Source: Oxytricha trifallax (taxonomy: Eukaryota > Ciliophora > Spirotrichea > Sporadotrichida > Oxytrichidae). From it: a stretch of 64,000 bases of DNA. The stretch is from positions 1 to 64,000 of the forward strand of contig ARYC01017148.1 in the NCBI GenBank assembly GCA_000711775.1, given 5' to 3'. How positions within the stretch are numbered: position 1 is the stretch's first letter; each line of letters opens with the position of its first letter. Of the stretch, positions 20,414-32,723 are shown piece after piece. The position numbers and the translations under genes are program-made. The notes below the pieces were generated by a model that saw only the letters and a list, made by a program, of their open reading frames with translations, did not search any database and was not told where the DNA came from.

Positions 20414-21523
20414 TCAAGCTTTACTTTCTCGTTTTACACCAGCAACATATACAAACTGCTGTGCTGAGTGATTGATATAATGAAATCCAGTAATGAGATT
20501 AAGTTTTGCTCCAAAGTGTAAGAATCTAAATATTGCAATTGGAAGGTTTTAATCACTGGAGTTGAGGAATTATCGTCTTTTCTTTGCATTTTATTTGGTT
20601 TCTATTAAAAAATGTTCAATAAAATACAGGTAATTGGATTAAAATTTTTGTTATAAAATATAGCTGACTTACTATTAAATCTTTTTGAGTTGAGCTTTTA
20701 TCAGAAAGATCAATAGATGTTTAATCTGTCTTTTGGACTATTAACTTGAAGATTTCACATATTAAATCGTTAATGTTGTAATCATTATCTGCAAAGCAAA
20801 TTGAGTTCACAAGTTAGGAGAGATTAGCACCATAAACTTAAGCTATTTACTCTAACACTCTGAGAATATGCTAATATGCGTCAAGTTTTAGCCTAAAAAA
20901 TATCAATTCGTAATTTCTTACCCATTCTTGACCTTATTTTAGAAGGTTAAATTGATATAAGCGATCATTCTTGGTATGTATGGCAAAGTTTCAGCTGGCA
21001 TTTGCTTCGATAAAATTACAATGAAATCAAGTGACTTATCTTTCACTAATTCAATCATTTTTTCGTACTAATTCTAAGGTAAACCACAAATCTGACTGGT
21101 CTTTTACTTCTGCTGCTTCAAGCCAGTTTACTTTAACAGTATTGATTCTATAAATGAATATATTAGCATGCTTATATATGAAGAGATGTAGGATGTGTTG
21201 ATTTGTGAAAACTTACCCAAAGTCAGAATGATGTCAAAGAAATTTACTTCAACCTGAATAAAGTTGATTCCTTCTCCACTGAATTATTAAGCTCTCCTCT
21301 GCGTCTAAAAGCTCAACTGCAGCATTTTGAACAAAATCGCAATGTTTTGTTCTACCTTGCCTATGTTGCTAATCTAGTCCTTGAGATCTTTGACACTGAG
21401 CTTATTGATCTGGCTTGCATCGTCTCTTTCAAAGAGAAACTCGAAACCTACGCTCATGTTAATTTCTTGGTTAGCTCCTTAACTGTCTTCGAATTGCCTT
21501 GGTTGCAATGCATTCACGTACAT
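20414..21523 (-). CDS. Unrecognised helical (HEAT-like) protein
   Basis: ATG 21523 begins MYVNALQPRQFEDSQGANQE. The frame continues through DDASQINKLSVKDLKDQISN, then after an intron at about 21159-21229 KDKSLDFIVILSKQMPAETL, and after a second intron (near 20910-20945) LDAYQHILRVLEQIAQVYG. A third intron near 20625-20685 leads to the C-terminus; two frames are open there, one ending at TGA 20414. The product is a succession of amphipathic helices typical of HEAT/armadillo-like proteins. I do not recognise a specific family. It may be one gene with the block at 21600-22690. Confidence 0.5.
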
Positions 21524-21599
21524 TTTATATAAATTAATTTTTAAATTGATGTTTTTTATTTTAAATAATGAATCTATGTTTTTAAGAATGATTTTCTTA

Positions 21600-22690
21600 T
21601 ATTTTAAAAAATAGACATGACAATGTTTGTTAGAATGCGAGAAATCCAATCCTTAAATTACAAACGAGATTTATCCTTGGACTTAAATAGCAAGCATAAT
21701 AGTTAAACACAGTAATCAGCTGAAGTAATGTCGATTGTGAGAAGTTGCTTAATTAGTAATTCAAACTATGTGGTCAAGTGATCCATTAATTTTCTAAATG
21801 TTGATGAAAGTTATTTAAATGATATTATATTTTATCCTTTTAGAAACTACCTTGGTTTCCTTGACCTCCAGAGAGTTTAGATGACACAATGTTCTTAAGC
21901 GTAGAGGGGAACATCTGTGTGATTTTCAATATAGCACTCAATGCCATTCTTATCTGCATTTTGTCATCTTAATCCACAATATAAGGCAAACCACCACTAA
22001 CACTCTTAGCCTGCTTCTCTGCAATGACTTTTAGGGATTTGTCGACTTTCTTAATCATAACTTGTGCAATTTGCTTGATAGCAGTAAGAGCACTTGCGTG
22101 ATTCTTTGGGTCGTAGTTTTGGTATATTCTTTGAGTTACTGTCAACCATGCTTTAATAGCAATTGCAAAGATGTCATTTCCCATACCTAACTCATTCTTG
22201 TTCACTGTGTTAGTTATCTATGCTAGGAAAGTATTGCAGTAAACTTAGTTTATCATAAAGTTTAAACTTAAAATGCTTTGAAACCAGCGTTATATAAATA
22301 GTTGCTCATTAAATTTTACTTATTGAAGAGACTTATATCATTGATAAGGCAGTACTTAGAATCAAGTGAGATACTAATCAAGAAATACCCCAGCCACTAT
22401 TTTCTTAGATCAGTACCTGATGTCTGGTCCTATATCAAACTTCTCAAAGCAGTCAAGTAAGCTTCATCAATAGTGTACTGTGGCGTCTTGTATTGAGTTA
22501 TGCATCTGATGAAGAGGGGGATGTTCTGGTAGCAAGCTTTTACGTCCAGGGATTGCTGCTGGCTTGTAGTGGTTGGCTGAGTTGTGTTGCCGCCCTTCAA
22601 GATTTAGAAAAGTTTGTGCTGAGTAAATACTTCCATCACACTTATTAATACTTTGCTTTATATTTAATATCAATTATTCTATTAATCATG
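21600..22690 (-). CDS. Unrecognised helical (HEAT-like) protein, upstream block
   Basis: Minus-strand coding blocks lie at about 22290-22620 (contains ACYQNIPLFIRCITQYKTP and FLISISLDSKYCLINDI), 21850-22220 (MNKNELGMGNDIFAIAIKAW, SALTAIKQIAQVMIKKVDKS, MALSAILKITQMFPSTLKNI) and 21620-21780 (IKQLLTIDITSADYCVQLLC). Short AT-rich breaks separate them. The repeated two-helix pattern is HEAT-like. No TGA closes the last block before the ATG at 21523, so this may be the N-terminal part of the same gene. Confidence 0.45.
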
Positions 22691-22799
22691 ATTTATAATA
22701 CTATACTGTGACATATTCACTAATGATGAAAGTCAATATTTGCTGTAATAATAATTATGATAGAATAAATAATAATAATTATAATTAATCATTAATTCA

Positions 22800-23681
22800 A
22801 TGAAAGTAAATCGTGCTTATGGTGGTGTGACTCTTTGTGCATCCCTGATAACAGGTTCATGCGTGACAATCTCTAACTTCGAGAGAATGCAGCGTCAGTT
22901 CTCATTTGACAATGAATATATGGATTACAAGTTCACTGACATTCATTAGAAAGAAATTGGAGATGATCCAGCTCAATTCGGATATCCTGATGATGGTAAT
23001 GGTAGATATATGCAGGGCAAGTCTTATGCCGATTGGTATTAGTAAGTTCATTCATACTTTCTATTTTAAGTTCATTTCTTAATTTATTGTTGCTGTTTTT
23101 ATTTAAACCATCTATGATTAGCGTGAATGTTCACCAATAAACATTAAAAATACTTTATATTTACCAAAGTTATATTAGAATTGCTGTAAGAATTATAATT
23201 TAGATTGCGAAGAGAGTACATTCAAATGACTTAGAACACATAACAGTGATGATTCCATTGAGTCTTTTCACTGGATTGTTCCTGCCTTACCAAACCACTG
23301 GACTCTTGGCCACATACTTCGTGGGCAGACAACTCTATACTAATGGATATTTCAAGAGAGAGGGTGCCATGGATAAATAGAGAATGGTTGGAAGTATGCT
23401 GTGTAATATTTTAAACATAAAAATTATTTTATCAATATATTAATTTTTTAGTTAATATTTATAAAAAGAGTTTCTGTAGATGCCAATGAATAATTAAAAT
23501 ATATTTACTAAATTTTATTCAGTATAATAAAAACACAGATATTTAATTTTTTATTATATAAAATAAATCAATAATTTTTATTTATTCTTATTATATAGGG
23601 CATGTAGGAATTATAGGAATGACTCTATATGTTGCATTTGGACTAAGAAGAGGAAAACTTGTGATTCCAAAGACTTTTTGA
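22800..23681 (+). CDS. MAPEG family membrane protein (MGST3-like)
   Basis: ATG 22800 opens MKVNRAYGGVTLCASLITGS. The next coding block is AKRVHSNDLEHITVMIPLSL, then TGLLATYFVGRQLYTNGYFK, and the last block GIIGMTLYVAFGLRRGK ends at TGA 23679. The RxHxNxxE motif followed by GRxxYxxGY is the hallmark of MAPEG proteins, four-helix membrane enzymes that use glutathione or handle leukotrienes. The closest style is MGST3. AT-rich breaks at about 23042-23205 and 23397-23598 are introns and/or IESs. Confidence 0.75.
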
Positions 23682-24039
23682 AAAATTAACACATTATGTA
23701 GTATTTTTTAGGAATTTGCATTGTATTTTAATTCATTATTTCCTGAAACATCAAAATAAAAGATTATTTTTATTATTCCATAAAGGCCATTCCTATTAGC
23801 AAATTAAGTTCTTTAAAGAATATCAATAAATCTTTTAAGAAATACCTGGGTGCCAAAAACTTCTAGAAAAAGTTTGCCTTGCCAGGATATAGTTATTTGA
23901 TACTTATTAATTAATTAATCCAAATTACCTTTTAAACTTACATTAACTCTATTAGGAACTTAAAATTTGAGAAGTCATGGTCTTTATTGATTATATAAAA
24001 CTATTTTTAAAAGTATAGAGTATCCTAATCTCGTATTTT

Positions 24040-25850
24040 GATTTATCTCATAAGAAACTTGTTGAAATCTAAGTTTCCCATGTGATCATACTTATCTTCC
24101 TCGTCATCAATATCAAAGTCTTCGTCCATTTCATTGAACCCAGTACCTTTACCGCCACCTCCACTCTTTCTCTTGCCTTACTTTTACTTGCCATGTCCAC
24201 CTTCCCCATCTTTTCCACCCGCAAATCCACCTCGCTTGAAGAACAACATGTAGTCTTTGATGTTTGCTACTTTACCATCGAAGTAACTGTTAAGATCCCT
24301 GCTCTTAACAACCCCATACCCTCCGCTATACTCCACTTTCAATCTGACATAAGGGAGCTTTAGTTCTTCTGGAATCTTTCTAGGGTCATAAGAATATATT
24401 GGCTACATTTATGGGTCTGTGTTTTGTGTATCCTAATCCTTGTAAGCCTAGTCAATCATGTTTTCAATGGTTTACTTGAGAAAATTCTCTATGAGTTGAG
24501 GTCTTCGTGGATCAATCTGTGTTTGAAACAGGTCAATAGTTCTGAATACGAACTATCTTACACAACGGAGCCGAATTGGTCAACTTGTGAAAGCACTCTG
24601 CTTTATTTTCAGTAGGAAACAATGCTTTGGTTTTGCTTCTGCATCGCATAGAGAGGTGATCACTGTGCTACCAGGCTGTAGGAAATGAACACCAGTTTCT
24701 TCACATTCATATACGTTTGGAAATTTATATTTTATTTCAATAATTATATCAATGGAATACTTTCATGTTCATGTGCCCATATGACTAAGTCAAAGAAGCC
24801 AGGTATTTAATTTTCCATTATACTTGAACGTTTTGAAGGGCCTAAGGCAAGACCTTTATACTTATTCTAATGTAAAACTAGAATATTAAACCATTAATCC
24901 CTGTCTTATAATTAAATGTCATTTAATGATGACAAATTAATTTATTATAAATTAATATTTAAATTTATTTATAGAGTGGTCTCTTGAACTTAATGGCTTT
25001 ATTTTCAAAAGCAAGATTAAGTCTCTCATCTTTGATATGCCCGATTCCATATAATGCAATTTTACTCACACCCTTGGTAAACAATATAGGTGTAACTTCA
25101 ATCTACTCTATGTTTTTTATCTTGCCAAAGTAGTTTATGTAGTGATTGATGCATACTTGATCTAAACTTGAGAAAAATTCTAATCCACTGGGGTCGTCGT
25201 GATTTCCATGTATAGAGAAAATGGGGAGTTTCACGGAGAGTGCGGGATTCAGGTAGTTTGCCTTGGAATACTGGATTGTGTCGAAGTTTACTTTCTGTTC
25301 ACCGAACACATATCTATTGAAGATCTTTGAGGCTCGATAACTAAATTACAGATTAGTTTAAAAGACTGGTAGGATAAAAAAGATAAAAAGTAAAGTCATG
25401 GATTATAATGATGTGTGGAATGACAAAAAGTGAGTTGAGGTAACTTACTATGTTTTAGATGAAGGTTTCTAATCATGAAAAAGATCTCCTCCTAAAAGTA
25501 CAAAATCAACTTTCTTGTCACATGCTCTATATTTTAAGTGATAAGAAACTCTACTAATGAAATGAAAATAAAATAAAAAGGATTTTCGGCTTATTGCGCA
25601 ATTAAAATGACTTCAAACATTTCACTTACATTTGTAATGTCTCATTAAAAGAATAAAAAGAGTCATTGCTTGTTGTTTTATCTGATTCTTTATATCCCAA
25701 ATGATTGTCTGTAGTAATCAGTATCTTGAAAACATCCTAGTCATCATCAGTTGCCTGTTTTTACAAAGGCATCTAAGCTGGTTACTTTTACTGTTGCTGC
25801 AAATGCTGAGATTTAGTGCTTGAGTTATTGTAGTTCTGAGATCGCTCCAT
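24040..25850 (-). CDS. MRE11: MRE11 double-strand-break repair nuclease
   Basis: ATG 25850 starts MERSQNYNNSSTKSQHLQQQ. Phosphoesterase motifs appear in order: ILITTDNHLGY (D-x-H), VLLGGDLFHDQKPSS, FSIHGNHDDPSG, and FFDLVIWAHEHES. After these come VHFLQPGSTVITSL, then IRLRCVRQFVF and IDLFQTQIDPRRPQ, then a glycine/lysine-rich acidic tail (24070-24250). MRE11 forms the MRN/X complex with RAD50 and starts break processing. Introns/IESs interrupt at about 25560-25620, 25330-25450, 24900-24970 and 24730-24745. One oddity is an in-frame TGA near 24585, between AFTS and PIRLRC, in otherwise conserved sequence. The 3' end is not fixed by a TGA and could continue on another MDS. Confidence 0.85.
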
Positions 25851-25929
25851 TTATTAAATTTAAATTTGTATTTAAATATTTGTGAAATGGATTTACACTG
25901 ATGATTATTTCCTTATTTTCATATCTTGA

Positions 25930-27823
25930 TTGCAGAAAAGAACAATTTATTCATTTTTTGGGGTAAGTTTTTATCATATAAATCTATTGATACGAGATTA
26001 GAAGAACCCCAGAGGTATAAAGCTAGATGCCCAGAAGTTTGTCTCGATTCTTGGTAAAGCCTACGAAACTGATAATATCTCCCTAATTGAGAAAGTTTAC
26101 GACAAGGAAATATTCGAGAAAGTTTTCAAAGGAGTAAAACAGCAATTTATCTAAAACATCAAAAGTTAGCTGCCAATTTCTGCTCATGGCTAGAATGAAA
26201 ATAATAATGCCAATCTAATGAGTAATTTGTTCACTGACTTTGCGAAAATGATTATTGATAGTCCATAGGAAATTGAAGAGAAGATTCAAGCTCTAACCAA
26301 AGTAGTCATGAAGGATTTGAACTTAAATGAGGACTAAGGGGAAGAACATAAAGAAGAGTAAAATTTGAGATAGAAAGATGCATAGAAGGAAGAATTGAAA
26401 TATTATGAAAAAGTTAAAGTTCACACACTTTGGGATACAGTTAATAGTAAAGATGATAATAGGAAGAGTAGGGATGTTGAGATGTTTCAAGAAACTGATG
26501 TATTTGATATAGTCTTCAATAAAAATGGCGAAGATGTGTAAGTTTAAAGCGCTGCAGTTTCTCAAAATAACAAGAACCCAAAAGTTGTAAACAGGAAAGC
26601 AAAGAATACTGACTTCGATGAAGACGACAAAAATTAAAAGAAAAAGTAGCCAAAGAAACAAGCAGTCTCTAAACAGGAACCAAAGTCATCTACAGCTTAA
26701 ATAAACCCAAAGATAAACTAGCAAGCTGTTCCTTAAAGTTTACAAATTAAGCAAAAACCTGCTTCTGAGAAATAAACTATGAAGCTGAATGAATCCAGAG
26801 AGTCACTTCATTTAGAAGATGGCGATTCATCTGTAAGCGAAGATGAAAAACCTGGATTTGTGAACTTCAATTAAATTTTCGCCAATGACTTTGATGTAGA
26901 TGATGCCAGTGAAGTTTAACATATCTAAAAACAAAAATACTCTCAAAAGGGGTATCAGGTTAAACCCTCACAGAAAACTTAAAACTCAAAAAATCCAAAA
27001 GATAGCAGCAGTAATAGCAGGTCTCACTCACCAAATCCCAAGAAGAACCCTAGATAAAATTAAGCCAATAATAAATAGTAGTAGCAGTCTTAACTCACTA
27101 GCTTTATATAGAAGAAACCAGAACCAAAGAACAACCTTTTGAAGAACTTAAATGACTCAAAATATCTCAGTAAAAAGAGGAAGAGAGATGAAATAAACGA
27201 TAATGAGGCTGATAATGACAGTAGTGAAGATGAAAAAGTAGAAGATTAAAAGAAGAACAATAAGAAGGGTAAAAACAGCAGAAGCAACAGCAGAGCGAGC
27301 GGAAAACAATAGTAATAAAAGAAGAATATCAACCAAAACATTCCTGAATCGATTGAAGATGATTCTGATATTACCAAATCATTTTTATAATACTATAATA
27401 TCCAATATGAATCTAAGTTTGTAATTATTCAATAGCAACTACAATCACATCAACCAAAATATTATGAAAAAGCGTAAATTAAATACTGAATTACAACTTG
27501 ACAACGATAGTGATGAAATTCAGATAATTTCAAAGAGTAACAATGCTGCTCCAAAGAATTTAGGCAACCAGAAAGTTTAAGCTCAGAATAATAACAGTAG
27601 TAGTGGAAGAGCTGCTAGTAAAGGTAAAGGCAAGAAGAAGGATGAGTAGGTTGATGAATTTAATTATTATTAATATTATAAATAAATATGGTATTTATAA
27701 TAATGAACAAGCAACGATGGTGAGTTAGAGCGGAAGAATAATCCCAAATTTCAACAGATACGTCAAAAAGAAGTGATACTTTCATATCTCATAGATACTT
27801 AAGATTCAAGTTATTTATTATGA
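25930..27823 (+). CDS. PIP-box protein, low-complexity nuclear factor
   Basis: The first coding block reads QKRTIYSFFG, a PCNA-interacting (PIP) box, followed by a short GT-AG intron (to about 26000) and KNPRGIKLDAQKFVSILG. The long central frame, with dozens of TAA/TAG read as Gln, is rich in Lys, Asn, Gln and Ser and contains a second PIP-like motif, QSQLTSFIQKK (about 27085). IESs break the frame near 27390-27465 and 27650-27710; the last block (ELERKNNPKFQQIRQKEVIL) ends at TGA 27821. PIP boxes indicate work at the replication fork or in repair. I do not recognise the family, and the start codon was not found. Confidence 0.6.
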
Positions 27824-28169
27824 TTATTTGTAGCTATTAATTTCTATTGATTATATATTGATTTCATTACTTATATAAGGTAAAATTATCAAATCAACGC
27901 CTAAATCTATTAAAGTGATAAATAGGTGGTATTAAAATGTATTAAAAGCATGCAATTATATAGTTATATTCGAATAAATCAACTCATTTCAAGTGTAATC
28001 CGAAAGGGTTTTGCTGTTTAATTAAGAAATTTGGTCTGTAAATAGTGTATTAATTTGCTTAAAAATTCATGTTAAAATTGGTGTCCAGAAATAAAGCCAA
28101 GAACCTGATAGACACCACCGGCATCACTCAGTTTAACTTTCTCTCTGGTTCCATCGTATCATTACCTGC

Positions 28170-29816
28170 TCAATGATTTTATCTGAACATAATGGATGGA
28201 ATGTCTGGAAGGTTGATTGCAAAGCCATATACAGTTTGATAAATTCTGATTAAGACAAACCTGATTTCGTAGACACCCAGGAATTTTCTATTGTGCAAGT
28301 CTCTCAAGTCATTAATCATAGTTTCACTGGCAAGTCTTTCACGGTTGTTATAAGCATCTATGTGGGTTTATGAAGATTGAATCAGTTGGACTAGATTTAG
28401 AAGAAAAAATAATATAAGTTTACTTTTCCAAAAGCAACTTTCTAATCTACTATATTTAGTACCTTTATAAAAAATTTTAGATGTCTCTCAAGCTTTGGAT
28501 TATTAGAATCATAAATTTTATTGGCAAGAGTGCAGAACATAATGACCAACTTGCCCAAATTGAGAAAATCAATATGGTTATGATTGATCTCAAACAATGT
28601 CTCGAGTATGTTCTCTGCGACTTCTAACCCCAAGAACTTATAATGAATCATATCAGCTATGAATTTGAAGCTCACTAATATCTCCTTTTTCATATCAACT
28701 TGCTTATTTTCCCTATCTGCCACTTTGATTTTTTATGCCTCAGATCTCTGATTAGCTGGGATTTCCTTCAAAAGTGAAAGTTTCTTAGTAAGAATCACCT
28801 CTGAATGACTTATAGAAAGTTCTTGTTCTTAGATCATAACAAGCAGAGTGTCAAATAGTTCTTCCTAATTAAAGATTTATTAAGCATAAATTTAATATAA
28901 AGTAAAATGGATTAAATATTGACTAAATCTGACGTAATTATGTGAGTTAAATAGCAAAAAATATCTTTGATAACTATCACGTCATTGCAACTTATTTTAC
29001 ATGGATAAAAATGTCTGAAATTAGAAATAAATGTCGTACATAATTGTTAGTCGTGGTTTGTGCTTCTTGCCATGCTGTATTCACATTCGTTAAAACTGAG
29101 CAGTATATCTCGGAGTATAATGGTTTACTCTTCACCTGATAGCATAGTATTTTATAACTTAGTAATATTTATTATTTATCAATCAATATAAAACAAAAAT
29201 TTATCATACATTTATATGTACCTGATAGAAATGAAGATAAATAAGTGAGTAAAGCATGTTAAAATCACTCGTACTTTATTGTAAATGATATGCGCTATTT
29301 CTTGAGATGATTCGGTTTTGACCAATTCAGTGTAATCGAATGCCTTCACCACTTTGTCATAATTGCGGAAGTCTAGCTTGTTCAACATCCACATTAAATA
29401 ATTTTAATATTAATTTAAATTAAATTTATCCTATAACATGAATTTGTGAGTAATGAGGGTAGAATTTGAGTAAATTTAAACGTAGTGTGAATTATTATTA
29501 ATGATGACTTACAGATTGAACTTTTTAGAGGGTGTTTGTGGTGACAAGCTAAATCTGGGCCTGAAGTTTAATACTGGTTGCTACAATTTATATATTATCA
29601 AAATATAAAACAAATTGCTATTGAGCGTCATAAGTTTCACCATTAGGTGTTGAGGTGGCGTTTGTGCTATTAGCAGAGTGGTCACGGCCTGTGTCGCTCG
29701 AGGATGGTGTGTTAGCGGCAGTAGTGGCGAGCTAATTGTCATTGTTTTAGGTGGTAGGGTCCTATTTTTGAGATGACTGATGTGATTGCTCAATTTCAGT
29801 GTCATTCATATTCATA
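28170..29816 (-). CDS. MIF4G-domain (eIF4G-like) protein
   Basis: ATG 29816 begins MNMNDTEIEQSHQSSQKQDP, a Ser/Thr/Asn-rich leader. Then follow PVLNFRPRFSLSPQTPSKK, WMLNKLDFRNYDKVVKAFDY, SKPLYSEIYCSVLTNVNTAW, ILVSFKFIADMIHYKFLGL and NDLRDLHNRKFLGVYEIRF, to TGA 28170. The run of paired helices beginning NKLxxxNYDKVV and the KPLYSEIYCS segment resemble the MIF4G domain of eIF4G and related translation factors. Introns are visible (for example after QQQF near 29590), and IES-like breaks lie at 29400-29500, 29160-29215 and 28905-29010. The family call is by pattern only. Confidence 0.5.
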
Positions 29817-29819
29817 TTA

Positions 29820-30890
29820 CTTCCAACATATAAATTATTTGGAATAACTATTCAAATAAAATTTAACTATTTTAATTGAAATTGAATAAAGTTGTTTATA
29901 GTAAATATTGCTGAAATTAATAAAACTAAAAAGTATCATTTCCAATACAAAAATGAAAAATAAAATACAATCAATTTTTCCATTTTTTCAAGAATAATTT
30001 ACAATTAAAACTATTGTTACCAATAGTATTGCTCATTTTATTATATTTATAGTAATTATTATTAGAAAGTGAAGTCATTATTATATTAATTAGCAAGTAT
30101 AATATATATTGAGCGTGTTTAAAATAACTCAAACATAATTAGTAAGAATATGTTTAATTAACATTTTATAGTAGATTTATATATTTCTATTTTAATTTAT
30201 ATAATTAAGTATATAATTAAGTTTTAAGTTAATTTAATTAGAATGAGGGGGTTTTACTTTAAATGTATTAATTAGTTTAAAGTTTTTGGTAAATTAATTA
30301 GAATTCTTAATCATAATGAGGGTTATGAGTGAAATGAGGTCATTATATTTGCAAGAAATATCTATATGAGCCAATCAGAGTGACAACCTTACACTATATT
30401 AATTATTATTGTTAAAATACAAATAATTTAAAATTTACTGTATAAAAATTAAATTCATATAATGGTAATATGGCAAACCAATATAAACAAACTTTTTTCA
30501 AAAAGAGGAGAAATTTGAATATAAAAATAATATTTTTTTTAATTTAATTACACTTGAGCAATAGTTAATTAATTATGCAAAGTATAAATTTCTTGTATAT
30601 TTTTAAGTCTAATTAAATAGTGACATAATTCATAGCATAAATATATTACTAAAGAAATAGTATTGATTTGGAAACTTTAATAATAATTATATTTATCAGT
30701 TAAATATATATTTAGAAATCAAAAATTAAATCGTCTTATTAAATAATAAATGAAAGCAGTAGTAAATTTTAATAAATATTAATTTTAATTCAATTAGCCT
30801 ACTAAGTCATTATAAAGCATTAGCTACTATTTATAATTTATTAATAAAATTAATCTATAATTATTCTTAATCCATCAATATCAATCATCT
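29820..30890. other. AT-rich spacer, nothing recognised
   Basis: Almost entirely A/T with frequent TGA-free but compositionally biased frames. I see no coding block, repeat or RNA gene. Confidence 0.5.
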
Positions 30891-30929
30891 CTCGAATCAT
30901 TCATTGCTTGCTGCTGTCATTCCTCGCGC

Positions 30930-31545
30930 TCTTATTGCTATACGTCTATTGTTACTCATAAGAATAATTTTAATATAAAAATGCATAATATAAGATTATA
31001 GTATTTAAAGGCTATTTTGGCATTACACTCCCTTCGTTTAGAAATTTATGAAAATATTTAGAGTTACGTACTGCTTGAATTTTAAAATCAAAACACAATT
31101 CCTTCAATTTAATATGCTGCGCAAGCGGGACGGAACTCTAAAGAAAGGGAGTGTCAATATACCGCGATTGATTCTAAATATATTATGAAGTTTTATATAG
31201 ATGAAATTTCGTAATTTAATAGGACAAATTAGCGTACCTCATATAAGTTGATTTATGAATTATTTTTAGTCACAAGTGTGCTGCTTCTCAACAACAACCT
31301 TTGACGAGTTACTTGTAATTATTAGATCACTTGATAAAACGGAGAATTATTTTGAATTTCAGTAAATAAATTCACAGATAAATTCATAGTAAATTGTAAA
31401 AAGATCTATATGTATATACTTACGCATCTTCATCTTCGCCGTCTTCTTCGGTGAGGGATAGGCAAAGCTCAGGGTTAATCATGAGGGATTAATTCATTGA
31501 GAGGAGGAGAGAGTAGCTGGCTCTGGCTCTCAAAGCTTGCATCTG
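30930..31545 (-). CDS. Fragments of an unrecognised small gene
   Basis: GC-richer blocks on the minus strand look coding. They are 31420-31545 (MQALRARASYSLLLSMNQSL and an acidic TEEDGEDEDA ending at a GTAAGT donor), 31255-31310 (SSKVVVEKQHTCD), 31030-31160 (PLAQHIKLKELCFDFKI) and 30890-30960 (MSNNRRIAIRARGMTAAS, closing with TGA). They may be exons/MDSs of one gene, but joins and frame were not worked out. No family recognised. Confidence 0.35.
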
Positions 31546-32723
31546 GAAGTTACTACATTATATTAATTAAAATCACATTTTAGGATAATTTCGAATTGAT
31601 AGGCTATGCCATTTAATGTTAGCGTTCAGGAGTAAAATTGATAAATTTTGCCTAATATGTCTATAAGAAACTTACAAGCTTTAATTGCTGAAAGTGCTGA
31701 ATGTCTTCTTACTGGATTAACTATTAAAACTATTTCTAAATTGAAACAATTGATTAATATTTCATTAATATGCACTATATTGCTTGTATTTCATAGAAAA
31801 TATCCAATATTTATTTTATCAGAACTTACTTGAAGAAAGAACTATTTTTAAAGCCAGAGGAGCCTGCTTTACGGGAGTATTATTAGAAACCCTTTTAGAA
31901 AAATGAACTCATCTTTAATTTAATATTATAGATTTGATTATAAAAAAAGCAATAATTGATTTTTGTGGTTCACTTTATTTTTCGAAAGTGTCATCATAAA
32001 AGTAGACACATCAGATTGTTTATATTGGACATAATTATATTAAAGTAATATTAAATCTTAATAAATATGAACTAATCACTCATTTATGCAGAAATGGAAT
32101 GCCCTGAAAAAATCAAAATTAAAATTAAAATTGAGTTCTTTAATTATAAAATAAAAGTACCCTTACAAACTATTTCATAAGATATTTAAAATTTTTAAAT
32201 TAAGTGAATTTATTCACACAGAAGTATCGTAAGAATATATCTTGTAGAGTACTCTTAATTAATAACTTAGTTCTTCCCTCATTCCTTTTTAAAGGAGACC
32301 CCTGATTATTTGAATAAAATAGGAAGAAAATTTTAATCACTTACCTATAAAAGAAAATAAATAAAACTATAAGCATTTTATTAAGATATATTTCAATGGC
32401 CAAGTTTGATGTTGCGTATAAAAGTAAAAAAAAGTAATATTTACTTACAGAATCTCATTTTATAAATGATGCTTTATTTTTTTTGCCAGTTTATTTAAAA
32501 AGGAAATATAGAATTATTTTTTTACGAAGCTCTCAATTAAGTAAATATTGTAGTGAGGGAAAAACTGATCATTCTTAAAATTGTCTAATTGTTATTATAT
32601 AATAGTAAATATCACACAAATTTATATCTAATTTTTAGAATCACTATGAAAAATACTTATATTTTATACAATAAACAATCCTAACTAATCCATTTAATTT
32701 ATAATTTTATTATAAATCAAAGG

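Noticed and set aside
21347..21532. Plus-strand open frame over the HEAT-like gene
   Set aside because: The minus strand gives the better protein, with introns that keep frame; the plus frame is a shadow.
24082..24363. Plus-strand hydrophobic frame over MRE11
   Set aside because: It is the antisense of the Gly/Lys/Asp-rich C-terminus of MRE11.
26323..26661. Minus-strand 112-codon hydrophobic frame
   Set aside because: It is the antisense of the Lys/Glu/Asn-rich PIP-box protein, which has the long coding frame on the plus strand.
31648..31833. 61-codon plus-strand frame beginning MPNMSIRNLQ
   Set aside because: Protein-like for about 35 residues, but no stop under the ciliate code at a sensible place, no partner segment and no family; too weak to call.
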